A DNA stretch of 64,000 nucleotides from Conyzicola lurida (GCF_014204935.1 NZ_JACHMJ010000001.1:434001-498000), one strand, 5' to 3'; shown: positions 33,011 through 41,578, counted from the stretch's first letter. Numbers and translations are program-made. Notes: generated by a model not told the origin, from the letters alone.

Positions 33011-36000
33011 GTGTGGCGTGCCGAGAGAACTGAAACAGACTTCCCAGGAGAAGACGAGCTGGGTGCTGCCCACGCTCGCCGCCAAGTCACGGCGCCTCAC
33101 GCGCTGAGTCTGGGGGACCCCAGCTTCGAGGCGGGAAACGTGGCCGAACCGGTCTGGACCGCCTGGCGCGGTGAACTGGCGAGCGTCGGCGGCCGGTCGC
33201 CGCTGCTGCACTTCGTCGACTCGCCCCGCACCCGGATCGAGCTCAGCACCACGCACCCCGGCGGTCTCGCCCAGTTCATCACCGGCAAGACCACCCTGCT
33301 CTCCAGCCTGATCCGCGACGACCTCGCCCTGCGCAGCGCCAAGGTCGCCGCCGGCCTCATCGCCTCCAAGGGGCTCGAGCTCGCGACCGCCCGCGGCATC
33401 GACTCCGTACACCTCGGCATCGGTATCGCCGAATGGCAGTTCGAGGGCACCGAGTTCCGCGCCCCCGTTCTGCTGCGTCCGCTCGCGATCCGCCGCCACG
33501 GCCGCGACTTCGAGGTCAAGCTCAAGGGCCCGGCGTTCCTCAACCCCGAACTCGCCCGCGCCCTCGAAGCCCAATTCGGCCTCGGCCTCGACGCCCAGGC
33601 GTTCGTCGCGCTCACCGACGACGACGGCACCTTCAAGCCCAACCCCGTGATCGACCGCCTGCGCGGACTCACCAGCCACCTCGAGTGGTTCAACGTCAGC
33701 CCGCGTCTCGTCGTGTCGTCCTTCGTGGATGTCGCGACCACCATGGTCGCGGACGCCGCCGACCTCGAGCACCCCGTGCTCGACGCCATCGCCGGCAACC
33801 CCGCCGCCAAGTGGAGCGTGCAGGAGTCGTTCGTCGCCGTCGAGGCCCAGAGCGCCGACGTGCGGTCGCCGCAGACCGACACGCTGCTGCTCGACGCCGA
33901 CGCCGAGCAGGAGAACGTGATCGCCCAGATCGCCGCGGGCAACTCCCTCGTCGTGAAGACCCTGCCGGGAACCGGCGGCACGCAGACGATCGTCAACGCC
34001 ATCGGCAGCCTCGTCTCGCAGAACAAGCGCGTCCTCGTGGTCAGCGCCCGTCGCGCCTCGCTGCACGGCATCGCCCAGCGTCTCGCCGACATCGGGCTGC
34101 CCGGCGTCGCCGTCGCGCCGCGCACGCTCCGTCGCGACATCATCCGGTCCATCTCGCGCAACGAGAAGTCCAAGGCCCCCAAGGTCGAAGAGGTGGATGA
34201 CGCCCTGGTGCGCCTGCGCAAGGTGCTGCTCGACTACCGCGGGGCACTCGGCAAGCCCGACCCCGTGCTCGGCATCTCGGTGTTGGAGTGCGTGACCGAG
34301 CTGTCGCGCCTCGCCCTGCTGCCCAACCCGCCGGCCACCACGGCCCGCCTCTCGCGCTCCTCGGTCGAGTCGCTCGCCCACGACCGCCAGCGCGCCGCCG
34401 AGACCATGGTGTCGGCCGCGCAGCTCGGCGAGTTCCGCTACGGCCCGGGCGACTCGCCCTGGTACGGCGCGCAGTTCCCGACCAGCGACGACGCCGTGCG
34501 CGCCCACGAGCTCGCGAAGAAGCTGTCGAACGACACGCTGCCCCGCCTGCTCGAGCGTGCCAACGCTGTCATCAGCTCGACCCACATGCGCCCGTACGCC
34601 ACGATCCACGAGCTCGGCGTCTACCTGCGGCTCCTCACCGACCTACGCGACACGCTCGACAAGTTCTTGCCCGTGGTGTTCGACCGCCCCATCGGGGAAC
34701 TGGTCACCGCGACATCCGCCCGCAAAGACAGCCCGAACATGTCGGGTGCCAACCGCCGCCGCCTGAAGAAGCTCGCCCGCGAGTATGTGCGCCCCGGCGT
34801 GCACGTGAGCGACATGAACGAGGCGCTCCTGCGCATCCAGCAGCAACGTGTGCTCTGGCAGCGTTTTGTGACCGAGGGTGTCTCGCCCGAGGTGCCCGTG
34901 GGCATCGCCGACGTGCGCGTCGCGCTGCAGCAGGTCGAGCAGGATCTCTCCACGCTCGACGAGCCGCTCGGCTTCGACACGCGCGAGACCGCTCTCTCGA
35001 ACCAGCCGATCACGGCGCTGCTCGACGACCTGCGCGAGCTCGCCGCCGACTCCGACGTGCTGCACAACCTGCAGGAGCGCACGACGCTCATGAAGACGCT
35101 GGCCGCTCTCGAGCTCGACCCCCTGATCACCGACCTGGCCCAGCGCCACGTGCCGGAGGAGCAGGTGGGCGCCGAGCTCGAGCTCGCCTGGTGGCAGTCC
35201 GCGCTCGAGTCGCTGCTCGCCGCCGACCGTGCCCTGCTCGGTGCGAATACCCCCGTGCTCGACCGTCTCGAGGCGGACTTCCGTCTCGTCGACGAGGCGC
35301 ACGCCTCGGGCAGCGCGCAGCTGCTCGCGTGGCAGCTCGCCGAGAACTGGAAGATCGGGCTTGTCGACTGGCCCGACGAGGGCAGCCTGCTGAAGAAGCT
35401 TCTGCTGCGCCCGTCGCTCGACGCGTTCGACCTGCAGACCACCGCGCCCCACCTGTCGCGCACCGTCGCGCCCGTGTGGCTCGCCTCGCCGTACGAGGTG
35501 TCGACGATCGCCGACTCCCTGCCGTTCGACACCGTGATCCTCGTCGACGCCGGCGCCACGACCATCGCCGAGAACGCCGGAGCGATCCGCCGCGCCAAGC
35601 AGGTCGTCGCGTTCGGCGACCCGGTCACGCAGACACCCGCCGCCTTCACCGTGGCGATCGACGAGCACCAGGACCCTTCGAAGCCCGCCGACGAAGAAGC
35701 GCTCGACGCCCTGCACGAGCAGTCGGCGTTGTCGCGGCTCGGCAACCTGCTGCCGACGTTCTCGCTCACGCGTAGCTACCGTCCCGGCGGCGAAGACCTC
35801 GCCGAGCTGGTGAACCGCCGCTTCTACGGCGGCCGCATCCAGTCGCTGCCGTGGGCCGGAAGCTTCCTCGGCCACGGCTCGCTCGCGATGGACTTCGTGG
35901 TCGACGGCCACGGCCTCCCCGACAGCTACACGGGCGCCGTCGAGAGTGTCGACGCCGAGGTGAACCGGGTCGTCGAACTCGTGCTCGCCCACGCCGCCGA

Positions 36001-36760
36001 GCGCTCCCGCGAGTCGCTCATGGTCATCACCGCGAGCCCGCTCCACGCCGTGCGCGTGCAGCAGGCAGTGCTCACGGCCGTCACGACGCGCCCCGAGCTC
36101 AACGACTTCATCATCGGCGACCGCCCCGAACCATTCGCCGTCATGACGATCGACCAGGCCGTCGCCGAGAGTCGCGACCGCGTCATCTTCTCGATCGGCT
36201 TCGGCCGCACTCCGCACGGTCGCGTGCTGTCGAACTTCGGCGTGCTCGGCCAGCCCGGCGGAGAGCGCCTGCTCGCCGTCGCGATGACCCGCGCCCGCCG
36301 CTCGATGGTCATCGTCACCTGCTTCGAGCCAGCCGACATCGACGACTCGCGCATGAGCCACGGTGCGATCGCCCTCGCGGAGATCCTCGCCGAGGTCGAC
36401 GCGCGTCTCGCCGACGTGCCGCTGCCCGACGACAGCGACCCGATGCTCGTCGACCTGGCCCGCCGCCTCGAGAACCACGGCGTCAACGTGGCCCTCGGAC
36501 ACCGCGGCAAGCTCGGCCTCGTCGCCTCCCACGGCGGCATCTGCGTCTCGGTGGAGACCGACGCGATCCTCGGCCAGAGCACGCTACGCGAGTCGCTGCG
36601 CCTGCGCCCCGAGCTGCTGCGCCGCCTCGGCTGGCACTACCTGCGCGTGCACGCCTTCGAACTGTTCAGCGACCCCGACGCGGTCGCGGGCCACGTGTGC
36701 CACATGCTCGGTATCGACACGAGCCCGCACACCGAGCCGATCACGATCATCCAGCAGTAG
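33011..36760 (+). CDS. SF1 helicase-like protein with C-terminal MTES_1575-type nuclease fold and degenerate ATPase motifs
   Basis: A large protein (up to 1249 residues) of the Upf1/Dna2-like superfamily-1 group. The Walker A region reads LPGTGGTQTI (about 318-327): the invariant Lys of GTGKT is Gly. The Walker B region reads VILVDAGAT (about 842-850): the catalytic Glu is Ala. Motif III (GDPVTQTP) and motif VI (AMTRARRSMVIVT) remain. The C-terminus (about 1150-1249, GVNVALGHRGKLGL...VSVETDA...LGWHYLRVHAFELF) resembles the PD-(D/E)xK-like MTES_1575 domain. I predict nucleic-acid binding with doubtful ATPase activity. The start is uncertain: GTG at 33011 gives the longest form, while GTG at 33140 has GAGGCGGG before it and begins near the conserved region. 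The tiny gene behind it overlaps by one base. Confidence 0.8.
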   Translation: MWRAERTETDFPGEDELGAAHARRQVTAPHALSLGDPSFEAGNVAEPVWTAWRGELASVGGRSPLLHFVDSPRTRIELSTTHPGGLAQFITGKTTLLSSLIRDDLALRSAKVAAGLIASKGLELATARGIDSVHLGIGIAEWQFEGTEFRAPVLLRPLAIRRHGRDFEVKLKGPAFLNPELARALEAQFGLGLDAQAFVALTDDDGTFKPNPVIDRLRGLTSHLEWFNVSPRLVVSSFVDVATTMVADAADLEHPVLDAIAGNPAAKWSVQESFVAVEAQSADVRSPQTDTLLLDADAEQENVIAQIAAGNSLVVKTLPGTGGTQTIVNAIGSLVSQNKRVLVVSARRASLHGIAQRLADIGLPGVAVAPRTLRRDIIRSISRNEKSKAPKVEEVDDALVRLRKVLLDYRGALGKPDPVLGISVLECVTELSRLALLPNPPATTARLSRSSVESLAHDRQRAAETMVSAAQLGEFRYGPGDSPWYGAQFPTSDDAVRAHELAKKLSNDTLPRLLERANAVISSTHMRPYATIHELGVYLRLLTDLRDTLDKFLPVVFDRPIGELVTATSARKDSPNMSGANRRRLKKLAREYVRPGVHVSDMNEALLRIQQQRVLWQRFVTEGVSPEVPVGIADVRVALQQVEQDLSTLDEPLGFDTRETALSNQPITALLDDLRELAADSDVLHNLQERTTLMKTLAALELDPLITDLAQRHVPEEQVGAELELAWWQSALESLLAADRALLGANTPVLDRLEADFRLVDEAHASGSAQLLAWQLAENWKIGLVDWPDEGSLLKKLLLRPSLDAFDLQTTAPHLSRTVAPVWLASPYEVSTIADSLPFDTVILVDAGATTIAENAGAIRRAKQVVAFGDPVTQTPAAFTVAIDEHQDPSKPADEEALDALHEQSALSRLGNLLPTFSLTRSYRPGGEDLAELVNRRFYGGRIQSLPWAGSFLGHGSLAMDFVVDGHGLPDSYTGAVESVDAEVNRVVELVLAHAAERSRESLMVITASPLHAVRVQQAVLTAVTTRPELNDFIIGDRPEPFAVMTIDQAVAESRDRVIFSIGFGRTPHGRVLSNFGVLGQPGGERLLAVAMTRARRSMVIVTCFEPADIDDSRMSHGAIALAEILAEVDARLADVPLPDDSDPMLVDLARRLENHGVNVALGHRGKLGLVASHGGICVSVETDAILGQSTLRESLRLRPELLRRLGWHYLRVHAFELFSDPDAVAGHVCHMLGIDTSPHTEPITIIQQ

Positions 36761-36921
36761 TGTCCCCGAACGACGAACAGAAGCCGCGCCCCAAGCGCCG
36801 CCGGGTCACGACCGAACCCCCGCCCGGAAGCGACCCGCACCCGCAGCCCGAGGAGCCCCGTTCCTCCGGCACGGAGAACGACGCCCGCCTCAAGGCCGAC
36901 AAGCCGCCCCACTGGGGCTAG
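36760..36921 (+). CDS. Small conserved hydrophilic protein (53 residues)
   Basis: A Pro/Arg/Glu-rich, probably disordered protein starting at a GTG that overlaps the last base of the preceding stop codon. The C-terminus ENDARLKADKPPHWG resembles a tail (E-N-D-x-R-L-x-x-D-x-P-P-H-W) that I know from short actinobacterial proteins, and this supports it as a real gene despite its size. Function unknown. Translational coupling to the helicase-like protein suggests a shared role. Confidence 0.7.
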   Translation: MSPNDEQKPRPKRRRVTTEPPPGSDPHPQPEEPRSSGTENDARLKADKPPHWG

Positions 36922-36968
36922 CCGCGCCTCGCGTCGGCGGGTCTCGCTTCAGCGGGCCCCGCGTCAGC

Positions 36969-36989
36969 GGGTTGAGCCTGTCGAAACCC
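36969..36989. repeat. Dispersed repeat copy (GGTTGAGCCTGTCGAAACC)
   Basis: This is a single arm of the element seen as a full hairpin at 3374-3422, in the opposite orientation. Confidence 0.65.
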
Positions 36990-37275
36990 CAACCGTGGTC
37001 GCCCTACGTGATCGCGTGCGTTGTACGGCGCTGAGCGACGTCGCGATCGCGGAGGTTTGTGCGGGGCGCGCTGCGATTTGTCGAGCGCGCGGCCGCACGA
37101 CCGGGCGCGCGCGCGACAAACCTGCGCGAGGCTGTGGGGTCACGCCGCGGGCGCGCGTCCGCGTGCGACCGGCCCCGCGTCCCGCCGGGTGCGATGCACC
37201 CCCGCGTCACGTCGGCCCCGATGCGCCCCGAACGTGCCGTCGGCCGCGCCATCCCGAGCCCAGTCTCGCTGCCTT

Positions 37276-37317
37276 AAATGACTATCGCGCCCGAAAGTTC
37301 GGGCGCGATAGTCATTT
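37276..37317. terminator. Near-perfect 20-bp stem downstream of mscL
   Basis: AAATGACTATCGCGCCCGAA pairs with TTCGGGCGCGATAGTCATTT with a 2-base centre, and the T-rich flank is on both strands. It lies 35 bases after the mscL stop on the minus strand and can terminate it. Confidence 0.85.
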
Positions 37318-37352
37318 CACGGCGCGGAAGCCGCGGGGCAGTGCGGGCAGGG

Positions 37353-37826
37353 CTAGCCGACGACGTCGCTGTGCTTGCCCTTGGGATCGGAGATCGCCGA
37401 CGAGGACGCCGAACCGGAAGCGATCAGGTTCCTGATCTCGATCAGCAGCTCGACCTCGCTCGGCTCCTTGGCGGGGTCTTCGACGCCGGCCGCGATCTCT
37501 TCCTTCTTCTTCTGGAAGGACAGCTTCTTCAGGTAGTTGATCGGGATGATCAGCGCGAAGTACACGACCGCGGCGACCAGGACGAACTGGATCACGGCGG
37601 CGATGACGACACCGAACTTGATGATGGCCTCGCCGCCGTTGGTGGTGGGGATGGCGACGTCGAGCGCGTCGTTGAGGCTCTCGGCGTTGAACAGCGCGCC
37701 GATCGCGGGGTTGAAGACACTGTTTACGATCGCGTTGACGATCGCGGTGAATGCGGCGCCGATGACGACCGCGACGGCCAGATCGATCACGTTTCCGCGG
37801 AGGATGAACTCCTTGAAACCCTTCAT
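37353..37826 (-). CDS. mscL: Large-conductance mechanosensitive channel MscL
   Basis: A 157-residue channel that opens under high membrane tension to release solutes during hypo-osmotic shock; it works as a pentamer in the cell membrane. MscL landmarks are the N-terminal MKGFKEFILRGNVIDLAVAV with the first pore helix, AAFTAIVNAIV, and the second helix FGVVIAAVIQFVLVAAVVYF before a charged cytoplasmic tail. The C-terminus is about 20 residues longer than in E. coli and Ser/Asp-rich. AAGGAG precedes the ATG. Confidence 0.97.
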   Translation of the reverse strand: MKGFKEFILRGNVIDLAVAVVIGAAFTAIVNAIVNSVFNPAIGALFNAESLNDALDVAIPTTNGGEAIIKFGVVIAAVIQFVLVAAVVYFALIIPINYLKKLSFQKKKEEIAAGVEDPAKEPSEVELLIEIRNLIASGSASSSAISDPKGKHSDVVG

Positions 37827-37881
37827 ACGAAAACTCCTTCTGCGGGGTAAAGAGCGAGTGGCGCTCGTTACCTAGTCTCGC

Positions 37882-38214
37882 CTACGCGGCGGGTTTTGCA
37901 GAAGGCGCGCTCGAGGGAGCACTCGCGGCGGGGGCCGCGGCCGGCGCTGCCGCCGGGGCTGGTGCCGGAGTCGACGCCGGGGCGGAGGAGTCGGCGGACG
38001 TCGTCTTTTTGCCCGGGGCGTCCGAGGTCTTGCTCTCGGAGCGGGAGTCGTTGCGGTAGAAGCCGCTGCCCGAGAAGCTCACGCCGATCGGCGAGAAGAC
38101 CTTGCGCACCGGGCGGCCGTCGGTCGGCGAGACCGTGAGGTCGGACTCGGTGAACGACTGGTAGACGTCGAAGGTCTCGTCGCTGTCGAGGTACTTGTAG
38201 GTATAGGTAGGCAC
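37882..38214 (-). CDS. FmdB-family protein lacking the zinc-ribbon cysteines
   Basis: A 110-residue protein. Its first 55 residues follow the FmdB/zinc-ribbon family pattern (PTYTYKY...F.VYQSF.E..L..SP..G.PVRKVFSPIGVSFSGSGFYRNDSR), but the four cysteines of the usual CxxC pairs are all absent, so no zinc ribbon can form. The C-terminus is an Ala/Pro/Ser tail, common in actinobacterial members. The GTG at 38214 has a strong AGGAG site and matches the family start (M/V-P-T-Y). It lies between mscL and the 5-formyl-THF ligase gene, as in other actinobacteria. Function unknown. Confidence 0.85.
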   Translation of the reverse strand: MPTYTYKYLDSDETFDVYQSFTESDLTVSPTDGRPVRKVFSPIGVSFSGSGFYRNDSRSESKTSDAPGKKTTSADSSAPASTPAPAPAAAPAAAPAASAPSSAPSAKPAA

Positions 38215-38242
38215 GAAAAAGCTCCTGGGAAAGAGGGCGACT

Positions 38243-38821
38243 CTAGAAGGTGGTGATGCCGCCTGGCGTGACAACGCCGTTGACTCGCTGATCGTGCACT
38301 TCGCTGGGCACGCTGTCGACAAGTTCATTGTCGAAGATCACAGCATAGACCGGAGGGCAGCGTTCCATGCTGCCGAGAGTCTTGTCGAAGTACCCGCGTC
38401 CCCAGCCCATGCGCATTCCCGTGCGGTCGACGGTGGCCGCCGGCACGATGATGAGGTCGACGTCGTTGATGGCGATCGGGCCCAGGACCTCGGTCGTCGG
38501 CGTCGGCATGCCGAACACGTCCTCGTCCTCGTCCTTGCCGTCATAGGGCGCCCAGTCGAGCAGCCCGTCTTCGCGCGAGATGGGGAGGAGCACACGAATG
38601 CCCTGATCACAGGCCCAGTGCAGGAACTCGCGGGTGCTCGGTTCGTCGGGCGTCGACAGGTACGCGGCGACCGAGGTGACGCCCATGCCGGTCGTCAGCG
38701 ATTCGAGATGGCGGGTAACGGCCTCGGTCGCGCGTTCGCGTTCGACGGACGTCACGGTGCGGCGTCGCTCTCGCAACTCGGCACGCAGTGCCCGCTTTTC
38801 ATGGGTGATGTCATCGGACAT
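38243..38821 (-). CDS. 5-formyltetrahydrofolate cyclo-ligase
   Basis: A 192-residue enzyme that converts 5-formyl-THF to 5,10-methenyl-THF with ATP, a folate salvage step. The family motifs are KRALRAELRERRR at the N-terminus and the nucleotide-binding GMRMGWGRGYFDKTL near residue 135. It is divergent from galU, with 38 bases between the start codons, as in mycobacteria (Rv0992c/Rv0993). It is followed by the fmdB-like gene on the same strand. Confidence 0.94.
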   Translation of the reverse strand: MSDDITHEKRALRAELRERRRTVTSVERERATEAVTRHLESLTTGMGVTSVAAYLSTPDEPSTREFLHWACDQGIRVLLPISREDGLLDWAPYDGKDEDEDVFGMPTPTTEVLGPIAINDVDLIIVPAATVDRTGMRMGWGRGYFDKTLGSMERCPPVYAVIFDNELVDSVPSEVHDQRVNGVVTPGGITTF

Positions 38822-38859
38822 TCTGCAATCCTACGAGGTTGCCCGGTAGCCTAGGCCGT

Positions 38860-39750
38860 ATGGCATCCAGAATCACAAAAGCAGTCATTCCCGCGGCCGG
38901 ACTAGGAACGCGATTCCTTCCCGCCACCAAAGCTATGCCGAAGGAGATGCTCCCGGTCGTCGACAAGCCGGCCATCCAGTACGTGGTGGAAGAAGCAGTA
39001 GCTGCGGGACTCACCGACGTTCTACTCATCACCGGCCGCAACAAGACGGCCCTCGAGAACCACTTCGACCGCGCGACCGAGCTCGAGGCGAACCTCGAGA
39101 AGAAGGGCGACGTCGACCGCCTGCACAAGGTCGAGTTCTCGAACGACCTCGCCGACATGCACTACGTGCGTCAGGGCGACCCCCGCGGTCTCGGCCACGC
39201 GGTGCTGCGTTCGCGCATGCACGTGGGCAACCAGCCGTTCGCCGTGCTGCTCGGCGACGACCTGATCGACGAGCGCGACGTGCTGCTGTCGCGCATGATC
39301 GAGGAGCAGAACAAGCGCGATGCCACGATCATCGCGCTCATGGAGGTCGACCCCGAGGTCGCCCACATGTACGGCGTCGCCACGATCGAGGCCACCGGCA
39401 GCCCCGACGTCGTGCGCGTCACCGACCTCGTCGAGAAGCCTGCCCAGGGCACCGCCCCGTCGAACTACGCCATCATCGGCCGTTACGTTCTGCAGCCCGA
39501 CATCTTCGACATCCTCGACAACACCGAGCCCGGCAAGGGCAACGAGATCCAGCTGACCGACGCGCTCCGCACCCAGGCGAAGAACAACGTCGCGGGCGGC
39601 GTGTACGGCGTCGTCTTCCGCGGACGCCGGTACGACACGGGCGACCGGCTCGACTACATCAAGGCGATTGTGCAGCTCGCGGTCGAGCGCGAGGACCTCG
39701 GCCCCGAGCTTCGTCCGTGGCTGAAGGAATTCTCAGCCACACTGGAATAA
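38860..39750 (+). CDS. galU: UTP-glucose-1-phosphate uridylyltransferase
   Basis: A 296-residue enzyme making UDP-glucose from UTP and glucose 1-phosphate for wall polymers and glycans. The signature IPAAGLGTRFLPATKAMPKE is at residues 9-28, followed by KPAIQYVVEEA and VLLGDDLI, then VEKP near 190 and GRYVLQPDIF. The start at 38860 (MASRITKAV) fits GalU; an in-frame upstream codon at 38839 is less likely. The next gene begins 2 bases after the stop. Confidence 0.96.
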   Translation: MASRITKAVIPAAGLGTRFLPATKAMPKEMLPVVDKPAIQYVVEEAVAAGLTDVLLITGRNKTALENHFDRATELEANLEKKGDVDRLHKVEFSNDLADMHYVRQGDPRGLGHAVLRSRMHVGNQPFAVLLGDDLIDERDVLLSRMIEEQNKRDATIIALMEVDPEVAHMYGVATIEATGSPDVVRVTDLVEKPAQGTAPSNYAIIGRYVLQPDIFDILDNTEPGKGNEIQLTDALRTQAKNNVAGGVYGVVFRGRRYDTGDRLDYIKAIVQLAVEREDLGPELRPWLKEFSATLE

Positions 39751-39752
39751 CA

Positions 39753-40406
39753 ATGCCGACACTCATCCCCACCCTGCGCGACGGGGACATCACGATTCGC
39801 CCGATCCGTCTTCGAGATGCCAAGGCGCTCGAACGCGAACTTCTCGAGAACCGTGCTTGGCTGCGCAAGTGGGAGGCGACCAACCCGGTTGGTCCGATGA
39901 GTTTCGACGTGCGGGCGAGCATCCGCCACCTGCAGTCCAACGCGCGAGCCGGGCTCGGTCTGCCGTTCGTGATCGAGTACCAGGGCGAGCTGGCCGGGCA
40001 GCTCAACGTCTCGTCGATCAGCTACGGCTCGGTGTCGATGGCGACGATCGGCTACTGGGTCTCCGAGCGGTTCGCCGGCAAGGGGCTCACCCCCACCGCC
40101 GTCGCGCTCGCGACCGACCACTGTTTCTACACGGTCGGCCTGCACCGCATGGAGATCTGCATCCGGCCCGAGAACGAACCCTCCCTGCGCGTCGTCGAGA
40201 AGCTCGGCTTCCGTTACGAGGGACTGCGTCGCCGCTTCATCCACATCAACGGGGATTGGCGCGACCATTTCTGCTTCGCCCTCACCGTCGAAGAGGTGCC
40301 GAGCGGCGTCCTCCGTCGCTGGCGTGACGGCCGGGTTCCCGCCGAGAACGCCGTGGTGCCGAGCGACGACCGGGTCAAGGCGCAGCGCCCGCTCGTCACC
40401 GGCTGA
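39753..40406 (+). CDS. GNAT acetyltransferase (RimJ-like)
   Basis: A 217-residue acetyltransferase of the RimJ/RimL type, which transfers acetyl from CoA to an N-terminal amine. The CoA-binding region IGYWVSERFAGKGLTPTAVAL and the later NEPSLRVVEKLGFRYEG are clear GNAT motifs. It starts 2 bases after galU, so it is co-translated. In mycobacteria and corynebacteria a MoeA/Glp gene lies between galU and this gene; it is absent here. Confidence 0.92.
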   Translation: MPTLIPTLRDGDITIRPIRLRDAKALERELLENRAWLRKWEATNPVGPMSFDVRASIRHLQSNARAGLGLPFVIEYQGELAGQLNVSSISYGSVSMATIGYWVSERFAGKGLTPTAVALATDHCFYTVGLHRMEICIRPENEPSLRVVEKLGFRYEGLRRRFIHINGDWRDHFCFALTVEEVPSGVLRRWRDGRVPAENAVVPSDDRVKAQRPLVTG

Positions 40407-40482
40407 AGCTAATTCGGCGATTCCTTGCGAACACGCCCCGCGGCATTCGTCGAATCCACCCCCGCACTCGTACCGTAGGCAC

Positions 40483-41403
40483 ATGAACGTATCGGGTGGA
40501 CTCAGCAGCGGCGTGATGCTCGCGCTCGCGGCCGGGCTCTGGCTCGTCTACCTGATCCCGACCTGGCTCAAACGCCGCGAGTACCTCGCGACCGAGCGCA
40601 ACGCGGTGCGGCTGCAGCAGACCCTGCGCATCCTCGCCGAGAGCGCCGAAACCCCGGTCGAGGTGCGCGCCGAGACGTCGGCCCGCAGCGTCGCCGCATT
40701 CCAGCGCAGCCTGCTGCAGCAAGAGCAGCTGGCTCTCGCCGTCGAAAAGGCTCGGGATGCCGCGACGGCACGCACCGCGACCCGCCAACTCGCGCAGGCA
40801 CAGCCCGCCCTCGCGGCCGTCGTCGCCTCTCGCTCCGTGGCCGCGCAGCGCCTCCGCCGTACCCGCGTCGCAACCTCCGGCGTGCTGCTGTTGTCGCTCG
40901 TCGGTCTCGTGGTGCAGCTCGTCTTCGTGGTGACCACGGGTATGGGCGCCGCCGCCCCCGCCGTGCTCGCCTTCGCCGGCGTCGGCGCGATCACCTCGTT
41001 CGCGATGCTCGGACGCCTCTCGGCGGTCAGCCGCGCCCGCGCCGCCGCGCTCGTACAGCCCGTCGCCCGGGTCGAGCGCCGCACCGCCCCCGTCGTGCGC
41101 CAGCGCGTCGCCCAGCCCGTAGCGCCGAAAGCCTGGACGCCGGTTCCCGTGCCCAAGCCGCTCTACCTCTCGAAGCCCGCCGTCGAACCGGTGGTCATCG
41201 TCGCCGACGAGGTCGCCGCGGAACTCCGCGAGGCCGCGGCCGCCGCCGAGCGTGCCCGCCGCGCCGCCGAAGCCGCACCCGTGGTCGAACCGATCCCGAT
41301 CACGCGTCCCAGCCGGTTCGCATCGATGGGCATCGTCGACGAGCCGACGGGTGCCGCGCCGGACCTCGACGCCGTGCTGCGCCGCCGTCGCACCGCGAGC
41401 TAG
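40483..41403 (+). CDS. Membrane protein in the galU-rimJ cluster (GlpR/Rv0996-like position)
   Basis: A 306-residue protein. A first helix (VMLALAAGLWLVYLIPTWL, about 11-29) is followed by KRREYLATERNAVRLQQTLRIL, a charged stretch, then two helices (about 130-175) and a long Ala/Pro/Arg cytoplasmic tail. The N-terminal pattern (hydrophobic helix ending W-L-x-x-R-E-x-L-A-T-x-R) and the place after galU and rimJ match the transmembrane gene called glpR in Corynebacterium, whose product anchors the divisome protein Glp. The identification is by position and weak similarity; the tail is not conserved enough to be sure. Confidence 0.65.
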   Translation: MNVSGGLSSGVMLALAAGLWLVYLIPTWLKRREYLATERNAVRLQQTLRILAESAETPVEVRAETSARSVAAFQRSLLQQEQLALAVEKARDAATARTATRQLAQAQPALAAVVASRSVAAQRLRRTRVATSGVLLLSLVGLVVQLVFVVTTGMGAAAPAVLAFAGVGAITSFAMLGRLSAVSRARAAALVQPVARVERRTAPVVRQRVAQPVAPKAWTPVPVPKPLYLSKPAVEPVVIVADEVAAELREAAAAAERARRAAEAAPVVEPIPITRPSRFASMGIVDEPTGAAPDLDAVLRRRRTAS

Positions 41404-41453
41404 CGTTCGGATCGAATCCGCCCCGCGGTCGTGATAACGTAGCTACGCAACAC

Positions 41454-41526
41454 GGGCCCTTGGCGCAGTTGGTAGCGCGCCTCGTTCGCATCGAGGAGGT
41501 CAGGAGTTCAAATCTCCTAGGGTCCA
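41454..41526 (+). tRNA. tRNA-Ala (anticodon CGC)
   Basis: A 73-nt cloverleaf. The acceptor GGGCCCT (41454-41460) pairs with AGGGTCC (41519-41525) including one G-U, and A41526 is the discriminator. The anticodon stem CCTCG/CGAGG encloses loop TTCGCAT with anticodon CGC at 41487-41489, reading GCG. The T-arm has GTTCAAATC. The CCA end is not encoded. Confidence 0.96.
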
Positions 41527-41536
41527 CAGGTTGTAG

Positions 41537-41566
41537 AAAAGCCCCGCCGGCAACGGCGGGGCTTTT
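41537..41566 (+). terminator. Terminator after tRNA-Ala
   Basis: AAAAGCCCCGCCG and CGGCGGGGCTTTT pair over 13 bp with loop GCAA, and the T-run is on the plus strand. It also faces the end of the convergent DUF4349 gene. Confidence 0.9.
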
Positions 41567-41578
41567 CGCTTGTTCCGG

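Larger units (their letters stand above)
36922..37352. other. 431-bp intergenic region with several inverted repeats
   Basis: No gene is convincing here; the short open frames are GC-driven. It contains a TTTCGACAGGCTCAA-family copy (36969-36989), a GC-rich dyad of ATTTGTCGAGCGCGC type opposite GCGCGCGACAAA (about 37071-37127), and a strong terminator (37276-37317). The region between 37128 and 37275 shows nothing recognisable. Confidence 0.6.

Noticed and set aside
36995-37435. Short open frames in the 36.9-37.4 kb gap
   Set aside because: They are GC-driven, overlap inverted repeats and mscL, and lack ribosome sites.
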